Positions 1 to 8,329 of a DNA stretch of 42,345 nucleotides are shown piece by piece. The position numbers were made by a program, and so were the translations under genes. The notes under the pieces were generated by a model. The model made no database searches, was not told the origin of the DNA, and saw only the letters and a program-made list of their open reading frames with translations. Source of the DNA: Sedimentisphaerales bacterium. GTDB lineage: Bacteria; Planctomycetota; Phycisphaerae; Sedimentisphaerales; Anaerohalosphaeraceae. Each line of letters opens with the position of its first letter. Position 1 is the first letter of the stretch. The stretch lies in the NCBI GenBank assembly GCA_016926155.1, contig JAFGPC010000156.1, forward strand, positions 1 through 42,345, in the 5' to 3' direction.

Positions 1-1
1 A

Positions 2-61
2 TACACCGAAAAGAGCGGCAAGACCGCCGTATCGCTTTCTCCCGCTGAGGTCTGCTGCTAG
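2..61 (+). CDS. C-terminal end of an unidentified protein (partial)
   Basis: The window opens inside an open frame that reads 19 residues, ending SLSPAEVCC, and stops at TAG 59-61. A good intrinsic terminator follows at 124-151, which supports a real + strand gene ending here. The tail has the look of a beta-sandwich domain ending of a secreted or carbohydrate-active enzyme, but 19 residues are too few to name a family. The rest of the gene lies outside the window. Confidence 0.4.
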   Translation, partial: YTEKSGKTAVSLSPAEVCC

Positions 62-123
62 TCAATCCTTCGTGTGAATAATCCACACGAAAGAATTGTT
101 CCAACTCAGGTTTTTGACTTTAT

Positions 124-151
124 GGGTGGTCCGGATGGTCCACCCTTTTTT
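124..151 (+). terminator. Intrinsic terminator after the partial left-edge gene
   Basis: A GC-rich hairpin has arms GGGTGG (124-129) and CCACCC (140-145). The arms can be extended inward by two G-C pairs after one mismatch. A run of six T follows at 146-151. This is a standard Rho-independent terminator for the + strand, about 60 bases after the stop of the left-edge gene. Confidence 0.75.
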
Positions 152-414
152 ATACTCCCTATTTCCTACAATCCCTATTTGAAAAACCGTTCACCTTCTC
201 AGTACAATACTTTAAAGGATAACGATGGTAACTTTCCCGGGAGTCGGTTACGATCGGCATGCCCCCGGTGTTTCCGGATCTTCGTGATAAGGCTATTCTC
301 GCTGCTCCTATGGATAAGCGAGTGACCTAAAAAGGGGATCTTGCACGGCCTGCGAACTCTCATGAATGCTCTGTTGAGCATTTTACCTTAGAAGTGTTAC
401 ACGAAAGAACTGGT
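152..414. other. Intergenic stretch without a recognisable gene
   Basis: No reading frame here has a start, ribosome site and protein-like composition together. Two short + strand stretches in different frames look faintly protein-like: one reads DNDGNFPG near 219-242, and another reads GMPPVFPDLRDKAILAAPMD before a stop near 330. They could be remains of a decayed gene, but nothing identifies it. Confidence 0.3.
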
Positions 415-1422
415 TCAATGAGAGTCTGAGTTTTGTACATGGCTGTTTCCGTACACCTTGACAATCGCATCAAGTTGTGCGTTCGTTAAGGGAATCATAC
501 AACCATGACGGGCGTTCGTGGGGACTTCGTAATCCCCGCAATAGACATCGTACCAGGGCCCCGCCAGATGAGGAGCAGTGGACAGTCCGTAGGAGACAGC
601 GGGATATTGCTCGTAGTAGAGGTACCAGCCCTTGCCATCAAGACGGGGGATCAATGTCGGCGCTTCCCGGAAATTGGGTGTAATTTTCGGACCGGGTTTT
701 GTATACGGTCCAAGCAGGTTTTGGGAAGAGCAAATACGAATGGTTTTTCCAGTCGGCCAGTCAAAGGAAGGATATTTTTCATCTTTGATGAAAGCGTAAT
801 ACACATTCTTTTCCTCGCGAATGACGACGTCGATGGTAGCCATCTCAAAATCAAAAAGGCGTCTGGGATTCGAAAACGTCTTCAGGTCTTTACTGGTAAC
901 ATAGAGGGTTCGCATGCCCCGCCAGAATTGCTCTGTATCCTCCTTGATGGGTGGCTCTATGGTGCTGTGCCAGGTAATCAGATATTGTGAGGAAGACGCA
1001 TCGAAAAAGATTTTGGGTGCACCCAAGTAAAGGAGAGTCGGCTTGAAATTGGGAATTTTGTATATATCGGGCGCAAACCGGCCGAACCTTTTCCATGTGA
1101 CCAGGTTGTCGGACACCCACAAAGAAATTGACGGCTTGCGCTCGTAATTACCGATCAGGTAATATTTCCCGTCATGCCCCTGACAAATATCCGGATGCCC
1201 ACGATAGTCCTCCCCCAGAACACGCTTGCCTTTATTGAGTAATTCCCAGTGCAATCCATCGCTGCTGATCGAATAATACAACCGGCCGTAATCCTGTTTA
1301 GTCATATGGGCAAACAGATACCCTCCATAGGCGATATCCCCTGTATCGGCAGCCCACAAATAACTCACCAAAAACAGAGATAATCCTATAACGAAATGAT
1401 ACTTTCCGATGGTCTTTTTCAT
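415..1422 (-). CDS. Secreted glycoside hydrolase family 43-like protein
   Basis: The 335-residue protein begins with a signal peptide (MKK, hydrophobic core at about 10-22, cleavage near ADTGD). The remainder reads like a five-bladed beta-propeller of the GH43/GH32 superfamily, with repeated blade strands such as LYYSISSDGLHWE and LWVSDNLVTWKRF. Candidate acidic residues are Asp78 in GHPDI (general base position), Asp141 in the FFDASSSQY blade, and Glu253 in REAPTLIP (general acid position). GH43 enzymes usually release arabinose or xylose residues from plant or algal polysaccharides, but the exact substrate cannot be read from sequence. The gene lies 36 bases after the PD40/TPR gene on the same strand, so the two are probably co-transcribed. 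Family confidence is moderate; some propellers of this kind are non-catalytic. Confidence 0.65.
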   Translation of the reverse strand: MKKTIGKYHFVIGLSLFLVSYLWAADTGDIAYGGYLFAHMTKQDYGRLYYSISSDGLHWELLNKGKRVLGEDYRGHPDICQGHDGKYYLIGNYERKPSISLWVSDNLVTWKRFGRFAPDIYKIPNFKPTLLYLGAPKIFFDASSSQYLITWHSTIEPPIKEDTEQFWRGMRTLYVTSKDLKTFSNPRRLFDFEMATIDVVIREEKNVYYAFIKDEKYPSFDWPTGKTIRICSSQNLLGPYTKPGPKITPNFREAPTLIPRLDGKGWYLYYEQYPAVSYGLSTAPHLAGPWYDVYCGDYEVPTNARHGCMIPLTNAQLDAIVKVYGNSHVQNSDSH

Positions 1423-1458
1423 CTTTTAACATCCTGACAGTAATGTCTATTCGACAGA

Positions 1459-3732
1459 CTACAGGTTATGTTGATATTCTCTTGCCTGTTCCAGGATCTG
1501 ATTGGCCTGTTGGACCTGCCCCAAAGCCCGGGCAATCGCGGCGGCCTTTTCGGCGGAGGCAACCGCTTCGGCAAACCGTCGTTCTTTTGCATATTTCTCC
1601 GCCAGCCAGAGGTGCAATTGAGGCGAGCGGTCTATGGAGGGATCTTTTGTTACGGCCGCCTTATAATGTTCGAGGGCCTGGTCAATCTTACCGGTCGATA
1701 TCAGAGCGATGGCCAGATCATAACGGTTCTTGAGATTGTCAGGTGCAAGCACAAGAAGGATCTCTAAAGACGGGATGGCCTTTGCATACTGCCCTTCGAT
1801 AAAGTATGCCCTGGCCAAAGTAGAGTGCATCCGGAGGGCATTATACTGCATATTGACACCCTTGGGAGCCAGCTCCACCGCTTTTGACAAATGCTCAATC
1901 GCCCTTCCCGCCTGCCCCTCCAACAAGAGTGCATATCCCAGATCATAGTGGGCAAATACGTTCCCTGGATCCAGTTCCAGAGCTCGTTGCGAATGGTCTT
2001 TACCCTGCCGGATCTGATTTTTAACATGATACAAAAGAAAACCCAATTTGACGTGAGCTCGCACACTGTTTGGATTCAATTCGAGTGCCTTGTAGTAATT
2101 CGTGATAGCGCCGTCGGCATCGCCGGCACGGTAGAACTGATCTCCGACACGTACAAACGAATAATCGTCCAGAAAACTTTCATGAATGCAGGTGATGGCT
2201 TCCGGAGCAAGATTGACAAACTCCGGGATATTGGCCGCCCGGTTGGAGGTAGTAAAACGATCCAGAAGAATCGGTGGGGTCGTTCTCCCCTGTTCATCAA
2301 AATGCGTCAGGAACAACTGGGTATAGTCCGAATACACCTTGGAAGAGAATACCAGCCACCGTCCATTGGGACTGAAACTATGCCAGGAATTCATTCTTTC
2401 AGTATTGCACTCTAACCGACGCGCTTTCCCGCCTTCCGCAGGGATTACATACAATGCACTATCCGGCTGAAGGAGCATGTAGTTTTCAGCCTGACAGAAA
2501 ACGATCCATTTGCCGTCCGGAGAGAATTTGGGGAAGTAATTACTTTTGCTGTTATGGGATGCACCTTCGACCGGTTCCGGAATTCCCCCTTGCCCCTCAT
2601 TGTAAGGAATTCGATAAATGTCGAACTTGAACTCCTTCTTTTCTTTAAGAAATTCGCTGACCTGATCGGATGTAAGCAGAATTTGATCCTTATCGGCGGC
2701 TCTTAACTCATAGGCCGGAGCTCGAGCAAACAGGATATATCTTCCATCCGGACTCCACATTGGATTGCTCTGTACATACGCCGGATCATCCGCCCCGGGG
2801 AGAGCCTGGAATGTTTCAGTCTGTCGATTGTATACGGCAAGGATGCCTTTGATGGGAAAAAACAACTGTGAAAAAGCCAATGGTTCGGTAGCGACAAATA
2901 CGGATCGGTCCTTGACGGTACTGACTACAAGATTGCCGTCAGGCGAGACCTGGCTGAGAAGACCGAAAGTCTGCCTGCCATCTTCTTTTTTATAATCATT
3001 CCAGGTCATAATATCTGTGGTGGCAAGAACCATCTGTTGCGCCGTCTGTGTAATAACATACGAGCCCTTGCTGCTGGCATAATCGACATCCATCCCGATA
3101 ATCCGACCATCGCGCGAAAACGAGTGGCAATTGCCACAGACGGGAAGATTCTCCAAGACAACAGGTGGTTGCGTTGAGCTCGATACCGAACCGAATCGCC
3201 ATCGAATTTTAGTTGGGTCTTTAACCGCATCATTGAAGGGAAGGTTCACTTCACGATAAAAAATGGGTGCGGCAACCGGATCCGGTGCAATGGAAAAAAC
3301 GACGGAACCGGTTTTGACAATATCCACCGCATTGGAACGGTTGGCTCCAATAACGAGCAATTGAGCCTGGCCCTGACCGACAAGGGATCGAATTCGATCC
3401 CATTGCCGGCGGGTTGGTATCCATCGATTCTGCCCTGTCAGAAATGACAGTTGCGCAGGCTTGCCGGTTCTTTCAAAATGGATAACCCATACATCAACGG
3501 AAGGATCAGATACCCATTGGAAAGTCGGTGAGGCAAAATCCTTCGGATATATCGCGCCATTGAGGGGTTGCATGATGGAAAGAGAAGCAGGCGGTCTTTG
3601 CTCTCTGTAGACACGCAGAACGCGAATCATAAAGAATCTGTCTTTCCACAGGAACCACCCACAAAGAAAGATTGTGGCAATTCCCACAAAAAGCAGACCG
3701 AATACCTTAACTCTCCTACACCGATCATCCAT
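1459..3732 (-). CDS. Membrane-anchored PD40 (TolB-like) propeller and TPR protein with one CxxCH motif
   Basis: The 757-residue protein has a single N-terminal membrane anchor (about residues 11-29). An Ig-like/carbohydrate-binding-like stretch follows, then a CxxCH heme-type motif at Cys199-Gly-Asn-Cys202-His203 in NLPVCGNCHSFSRDG. Next come PD40/WD40-like repeats marked by SPDGRYILF, SPDGKWIVF and SPNGRWLVF (about 315-470). The C-terminal third carries TPR units (about 530-750). The family is common in Planctomycetota and Verrucomicrobia, but its function is not established as far as I know. The single CxxCH suggests one c-type heme or a structural cysteine pair outside the cytoplasm. A well-spaced promoter lies about 70 bases upstream. 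It probably forms a two-gene unit with the GH43-like gene. No enzymatic role is claimed. Confidence 0.75.
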   Translation of the reverse strand: MDDRCRRVKVFGLLFVGIATIFLCGWFLWKDRFFMIRVLRVYREQRPPASLSIMQPLNGAIYPKDFASPTFQWVSDPSVDVWVIHFERTGKPAQLSFLTGQNRWIPTRRQWDRIRSLVGQGQAQLLVIGANRSNAVDIVKTGSVVFSIAPDPVAAPIFYREVNLPFNDAVKDPTKIRWRFGSVSSSTQPPVVLENLPVCGNCHSFSRDGRIIGMDVDYASSKGSYVITQTAQQMVLATTDIMTWNDYKKEDGRQTFGLLSQVSPDGNLVVSTVKDRSVFVATEPLAFSQLFFPIKGILAVYNRQTETFQALPGADDPAYVQSNPMWSPDGRYILFARAPAYELRAADKDQILLTSDQVSEFLKEKKEFKFDIYRIPYNEGQGGIPEPVEGASHNSKSNYFPKFSPDGKWIVFCQAENYMLLQPDSALYVIPAEGGKARRLECNTERMNSWHSFSPNGRWLVFSSKVYSDYTQLFLTHFDEQGRTTPPILLDRFTTSNRAANIPEFVNLAPEAITCIHESFLDDYSFVRVGDQFYRAGDADGAITNYYKALELNPNSVRAHVKLGFLLYHVKNQIRQGKDHSQRALELDPGNVFAHYDLGYALLLEGQAGRAIEHLSKAVELAPKGVNMQYNALRMHSTLARAYFIEGQYAKAIPSLEILLVLAPDNLKNRYDLAIALISTGKIDQALEHYKAAVTKDPSIDRSPQLHLWLAEKYAKERRFAEAVASAEKAAAIARALGQVQQANQILEQAREYQHNL

Positions 3733-3801
3733 GATTCATTCACGAAATAAACCATTGAAACAGATGCCTTATCACTCAGGATAAGTCCTCACTCACAAAA
3801 G

Positions 3802-3830
3802 ATTATATCAAGTATTCTCCCTCTATGCAA
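3802..3830 (-). promoter_or_regulatory. Sigma70-type promoter for the PD40/TPR gene
   Basis: Read on the minus strand, TTGCAT (3830-3825) is followed by a 17-base spacer and a perfect TATAAT (3807-3802). Transcription would begin near 3795, leaving a leader of about 60 bases before the ATG at 3732. Spacing and -10 match the consensus; the -35 matches at four of six positions. Confidence 0.6.
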
Positions 3831-3907
3831 GGTATAGAAAATGCGGATTTCATATGGAAAAGGCAAAACACGGGACGATAGATATTACAACCGAGTCAAC
3901 AAGCCTA

Positions 3908-5581
3908 TCATATCGCATAGCTATCTGCGACGGCCTCAGAAATCTGCTCTTCTTCTTTTAAGGACTTAATCCGAACGGCCAGAACAGTACGATCATCACT
4001 TTGCATGGCATTCTGACTGAAACAATTTGCTTCCTCGCAGATAACCTCCACAAGACGGCCGACCTTCAACATACGATGGGATTCCAACAACGTCTCAAAA
4101 CGTTCCATGCCGTAATTCTCTTCGTTAATGTTCAGGTTTTCCACGACTCCATCGGAAACGAACACGAGTGTATCGCCCGGCCGCAATGACTCCGACCGAC
4201 ATTGCAGGGTCAGTCTCGGCTGTATTCCCAGAAGTATGTTTCTTGCATTACACAAGGCAGCAACAGGTGCATGTTTGTCGGATGAGATAATCCGGGGCTC
4301 GGGTTGATGGCCACAATTAGCATATTTCAATTGCCCTGTCGACACATCATAAATCGCCATAAACACCGCCGCAAATCCCCCTTCGGGGGCCATTCGATAC
4401 AGATTGTAATTCACCTCGGCCGCAAGAGACTCCAACCCATCGTGATGATCCGCCCAGGCCAAAAAGGAGGTCTTGAGAACGGCGGTGAGAAAAGCAGCCG
4501 CCATCCCATGACCGCAGACATCACTGAATAGAATCGCCACTTTTTTATCGTCAAGCCGGACTACATCAAAATAATCTCCCCCGACCAGCTCAGCGGGTCG
4601 GAAGGAGGCGGCCCAATCCAAATGATACGAAAGAGGCATATGGTTCAAGGCCGGGAGAAATCGCTCCTGTACCCGTCGTGCCTGAACTATATCGTTATTG
4701 ATACGCTCCGTATACCGCTTAAGCTGAGTAAAAGCCTTGCGCAATTGAAAGGCCTTTTCCTCATTGTCATACTCGATGCTCCCCACGATCATAAAGAATA
4801 GGTAGACAAGGCTGAACAAAACCAGAATCGCCAGACACAGAACAACAGACAAATACCACAGTTCATGAAGCAGGGCATAGAACAGACTTGGTCCCATCAC
4901 CACAAGAACGGCTAGTGCACCATAGACAGGGGCACTGCGAAAGAAAACGCGATGATCCCGCAGGTTCTTATGCCGGCTTTCAAACCAGTGCACAAGATGA
5001 CTGAACCGTAGTGTACAATAACTGTAGTCTATCGTTAGTATCCCTTCTCGAATTCGAGTTTCCGTACAGGCAATATGCTGACCGGACTCACAGAAGAGAG
5101 AAAACAGATCATCATTCAAATCCTCCGATAGAATCCGTTTGATTTTACGTTGATATGCCCACAGAAACGCGATTATTTCCCGTATTTGATCCCGCTCAAG
5201 GCGTACGTCAAAATCACAGGTATGAATGCCTATCCATATTAAAAAACGCCATAATGTATTTAATTGGTCGAGCGAGTGATCCCGGATCAATTTTTGGCCG
5301 GCATAAAAGTATTCGATATTCCCTTCGCCAATCAATTCAATTCGAATCTGATTGATGCCTTGCCCTTCCGCATATATTCGGCCCTCCATTTCCAGCCACC
5401 CGGCAAAACGCAAGACATCTGACCACAAATCCGTACGGTGCAACCGCAGGCTCTTAAATAAGACCCAAAACCGGGACGTCAGAGGTAATTGTGTCTTTAT
5501 TGAACTTGATTGTTTATCCGGAATCATATTGACTTCCCACGTATTGACATTTCCCGTACCCGAAACCAATGGAGCCTGCAT
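3908..5581 (-). CDS. SpoIIE-type PP2C serine phosphatase with N-terminal sensor region and two membrane helices
   Basis: The 557-residue protein is split into three parts. Residues 1-212 are soluble and match no domain I recognise. Two membrane helices lie at about 216-236 and 241-266. A coiled-coil linker (270-305) then leads to a SpoIIE/PP2C phosphatase domain. Diagnostic motifs are GGDYFDV (metal-binding Asp336), FSDVCGHGMAAA (Asp354) and FVSDGVVE. Such RsbU-like phosphatases dephosphorylate anti-sigma-factor antagonists and so switch on alternative sigma factors. No RsbV, RsbW or sigma partner is next to it. The start at 5581 has an AGGGGG ribosome site just upstream. It is divergent from the azoreductase gene and shares a 168-base upstream region with it. 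Confidence 0.85.
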   Translation of the reverse strand: MQAPLVSGTGNVNTWEVNMIPDKQSSSIKTQLPLTSRFWVLFKSLRLHRTDLWSDVLRFAGWLEMEGRIYAEGQGINQIRIELIGEGNIEYFYAGQKLIRDHSLDQLNTLWRFLIWIGIHTCDFDVRLERDQIREIIAFLWAYQRKIKRILSEDLNDDLFSLFCESGQHIACTETRIREGILTIDYSYCTLRFSHLVHWFESRHKNLRDHRVFFRSAPVYGALAVLVVMGPSLFYALLHELWYLSVVLCLAILVLFSLVYLFFMIVGSIEYDNEEKAFQLRKAFTQLKRYTERINNDIVQARRVQERFLPALNHMPLSYHLDWAASFRPAELVGGDYFDVVRLDDKKVAILFSDVCGHGMAAAFLTAVLKTSFLAWADHHDGLESLAAEVNYNLYRMAPEGGFAAVFMAIYDVSTGQLKYANCGHQPEPRIISSDKHAPVAALCNARNILLGIQPRLTLQCRSESLRPGDTLVFVSDGVVENLNINEENYGMERFETLLESHRMLKVGRLVEVICEEANCFSQNAMQSDDRTVLAVRIKSLKEEEQISEAVADSYAI

Positions 5582-5749
5582 TATCCCCCTTTTTACGGCA
5601 TTGTATAAATATGGTTCTTACAATTCCTTACGCAGTCTTCCTGCCTTTTTCGTGCTATTCATTCGATTTATAACGAACCGCAGATATGCAGCGGCGTAGA
5701 ACGGCATAAGGACCGGCAGATGGGCCTATAGAACAGGAAAGGTACGAGT

Positions 5750-6403
5750 ATGAGTACATTATTGTATATTCAGGCTTCACCAAGAGATAATCGATCCAAA
5801 TCCACACTGGTTGCCGAGGCCATGGTCAATGCCTATAAACAAGAAAATCCCAATGATCAGGTCGTAACACTCAATCTGTTTAAGATGGATTTGCCCGAAT
5901 TTAATGGCCCTGCGTTGGAAACCAAGTATGCGATCCTGCACGGCCAGAATCCGACAACACCTCAGAAAGAAGCCTGGAAAAAGGTAGAATGGATCATAGA
6001 GCAGTTTAAAAAGGCCGACCGTTATGTGCTGTCTACCCCCATGTGGAACTTTGGGATTCCCTATCGGCTCAAACATTACTTCGATATTCTGATCCAGCCA
6101 GGCTACACATTTTCGTTTGATTCAGAGACCGGTTATAAAGGGCTGGTAACAGGAAAACCAATCGCTGTCGTCTACGCCCGCGGAGGCAGCTATGCCCCTG
6201 GAACGGCGACAGCCTCCTATGACATGCAGAAACCGTATGTAGAATTAGCTCTTCAGTTTATCGGCTTTACATCCATTCATTCCATTGTCGTTGAACCCAC
6301 ACTGCATGGCTCCTCACAGGAGCAGACTCTGGTCATCGAAAAGGCAATCAAACAAGCTGGCCGGATTGCTTCCGAGTTGGCCCGTCAACCTGTCATTCAC
6401 TAG
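5750..6403 (+). CDS. azoR: FMN-dependent NADH-azoreductase-like flavoprotein
   Basis: At 217 residues it matches the AzoR / NAD(P)H dehydrogenase (quinone) family in length and motifs. The N-terminal strand is followed by the FMN phosphate loop ASPRDNRSKST (residues 9-19), then by PMWNFGIPYRLKHYFD (near 100-115) and the PGYTFSFD segment. The enzyme would reduce quinones or azo compounds with NAD(P)H using FMN, in the cytoplasm. A purine-rich site (GGAAAGG) precedes the ATG. It is the first gene of a + strand run leading into the metal-efflux cluster, so protection from redox stress caused by metals or quinones is a reasonable inference. Whether it really shares a transcript with the efflux genes 180 bases further on is open. 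Confidence 0.85.
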   Translation: MSTLLYIQASPRDNRSKSTLVAEAMVNAYKQENPNDQVVTLNLFKMDLPEFNGPALETKYAILHGQNPTTPQKEAWKKVEWIIEQFKKADRYVLSTPMWNFGIPYRLKHYFDILIQPGYTFSFDSETGYKGLVTGKPIAVVYARGGSYAPGTATASYDMQKPYVELALQFIGFTSIHSIVVEPTLHGSSQEQTLVIEKAIKQAGRIASELARQPVIH

Positions 6404-6580
6404 AAGACGGCAACGGTATGGTAACAGAACCTTATCTTATATCCGGCATACAAAAGAAGCACCTCCGTTTGACCTCGACGTGTCCACCAGTCCGGATCCT
6501 GTATTTTTATACGCCTTTACAAACCTGTAGACAAAATGAAGAAATCTGTTTCCATGGATGATCATTCGGGGAAAAATATT

Positions 6581-7873
6581 ATGAAAATGAACATATACAT
6601 CCACCTGCTTGTGATTTTTGTAACTATATCCCTTGTTTTTTACGGATCTTCTTTTGCCTCAGATCCCAATGAATTGGTGAGTTTGCAGGATTATCTTCGG
6701 TATGCCGCCATGCATAATGCCGGATTGCAAAGTCGGTTTGAAGAATTCAAATCCACCATCGAAGAGGTGCCGCAAATGAAGGCTCTTCCGGATCCGCAAT
6801 TTACCTTTGGCTATTTCATCGAAGAGGTGGAAACGAGAGTCGGTCCCCAGGAACAGCGGTACGGGATTATGCAGATGTTCCCCTGGTTCGGCAAGATCGA
6901 AGCTCGAACGGATGCAGCCGCCGCCGCTGCCAAAGCCGCTCGACAACGTTATGAAGCAGAGAAGCTGAAACTGTTCAACGATGTGAAAAATGGATTCTGG
7001 GAATACGCCTATCTGGGCCGGGCTGTGGAGTTGGGTCGGCAGAACGAAGAATTGATGGGGCATTTTGAAGAGGTGGCTCGCGCCCGATATATCGCAGGGG
7101 CAACACCCCATCCTGATGTGATTCGCGCCCAGATCGAACTGGCGATCCTGCAGGACAAATTGCAAACCCTGCAAGAGAAGCGCAGGCCTTTAACAGCCAA
7201 TCTCAACCGGGTATTAAACCGCCAACAATCCTTACTCCTTCCCTGGCCAAAACCGATTGTGCACCAAACGGTAGGAATCCAATGGGACGACCTCGTCGCT
7301 CAACTTCGAAAAGCCAATCCTCGGCTCAAGGCTTTAGATCATGCCCTGGACGGCGCCCGAAGTAAGGTTGTACTCGCCGAGAAACGCTCCTACCCAGATA
7401 TCGGGATCGGAGTGGATTGGATACGCACCGGCGAAGCAGCGATGCCCGTCCACGACAGCGGCAAGGATTCGGTCATCGCCATGTTTTCCGTCAATATACC
7501 CCTTTGGGGCGACAGCTACAGTGCAGGCAGGCGGCAGGCCCGGGCCGATGTTCGGCAAGTACAGGCCCAGCGAGTACAGTTGGAAAACGATCTTGTCGCT
7601 CGGGCAGTCCGTGTGCTATTCGAACTGGAGGATGCCGAACGAAAGGTAAACTTATTCAACGGAATCCTTATCCCCAAGGCCAAAGAGATGCTTGAAGTGG
7701 CTGAAAATGCCTATCGCACCGACACGGTGGATTTCCTGACGTTAATCGACGCCCAGCGAACCCTGCTGAACTTCGAGCTGGCGTATGAAAGAGCAGTGAC
7801 CGATCACCAGCAACGATTGGCTGAACTGGAGATGCTAGCCGGAAAAGAGCTTAATCCCGTTCCATTGCAATAA
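6581..7873 (+). CDS. TolC-family outer membrane channel of the metal efflux system
   Basis: A signal peptide (MKMNIYIHLLVIFVTISLVF, cleaved near SFAS) is followed by the two repeated OEP/TolC domains with long helical hairpins. Typical stretches are the N-terminal LPDPQFTFGYFIEEVE segment, an Ala-rich helix near 110-130, and the C-terminal helix with DFLTLIDAQRTLLNFELAYERA. I chose the ATG at 6581, which has GGGGA upstream and starts directly at the signal peptide. An ATG at 6536 would add 15 residues and has no ribosome site. There is no lipobox. As part of a CusCBA-like complex it would form the outer membrane exit duct. The next two intact genes downstream include the matching adaptor and pump. 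Confidence 0.88.
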   Translation: MKMNIYIHLLVIFVTISLVFYGSSFASDPNELVSLQDYLRYAAMHNAGLQSRFEEFKSTIEEVPQMKALPDPQFTFGYFIEEVETRVGPQEQRYGIMQMFPWFGKIEARTDAAAAAAKAARQRYEAEKLKLFNDVKNGFWEYAYLGRAVELGRQNEELMGHFEEVARARYIAGATPHPDVIRAQIELAILQDKLQTLQEKRRPLTANLNRVLNRQQSLLLPWPKPIVHQTVGIQWDDLVAQLRKANPRLKALDHALDGARSKVVLAEKRSYPDIGIGVDWIRTGEAAMPVHDSGKDSVIAMFSVNIPLWGDSYSAGRRQARADVRQVQAQRVQLENDLVARAVRVLFELEDAERKVNLFNGILIPKAKEMLEVAENAYRTDTVDFLTLIDAQRTLLNFELAYERAVTDHQQRLAELEMLAGKELNPVPLQ

Positions 7874-7916
7874 AATTGCGACACGATTTTAAACCTGACC
7901 ACAGAGAAGTAAGCTT

Positions 7917-8209
7917 ATGAGAAATCGCGGAATACCAGTCGCCGTCTTGCTTTTATTCATCTGCTTCCTGTCGGAATTAACCCACGCCCAAGACATGAAT
8001 GATCCTCAGTCAAATCCTCCTCTTTGGCTGTTTCACCTGGTTCAACCTCTGGGTATAGCAACAGCCTGTTGTCTTTTTTGACATTCTTTGCGGGACTGAT
8101 ACGGAGAAGATTAAAACGTCGTTTTCTGATATTACACCTTAGCCTTGCAATCCTGACAGTCCTTCTCGCCTTCTTCCATGGTCTAATTGTCTTTTATTTG
8201 TTCCGATAA
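7917..8209 (+). pseudogene. Small exported membrane protein of the efflux cluster, broken by a frameshift
   Basis: The frame from ATG 7917 encodes a signal peptide (LLLFICFLSELTHAQ) and PPLWLFHLVQPLGIATACCLF, then stops at TGA 8079-8081. The minus-one frame continues from the same point with LTFFAGLIRRRLKRRF, then a second hydrophobic segment ILHLSLAILTVLLAFFHGLI and a stop at 8207-8209. Joining the two at a run of six T (8074-8079) gives one coherent protein of about 97 residues with a signal peptide and two membrane helices. Its position between the channel and adaptor genes suggests an accessory membrane subunit, perhaps related to short cytochrome-b-like or ferric-reductase-like proteins. 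A one-base deletion, an assembly error in the T run, or a real frameshift during translation would all fit. Confidence 0.6.
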
Positions 8210-8329
8210 CCACCATCCCGATTGTTAAGAATTGACAGGACAAGAAAAGAGGTAAAAAACGAACATTTTCCTAGCAAAAGAGTATGACTTGTAGGATTTC
8301 TTACAGTTTGTAAAATAAGGACTTCCGTT

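Noticed and set aside
86-425. Near-repeat ACACGAAAGAA at about 87-97 and 399-409
   Set aside because: Only eleven bases are identical and the flanks diverge, so it could be chance; no target-site or mobile-element context.
8074-8081. Programmed frameshift signal as the firm explanation of the split small gene
   Set aside because: The T run is compatible with slippage, but no downstream stimulating structure is evident and a sequence error is equally likely. Kept as a finding without choosing.
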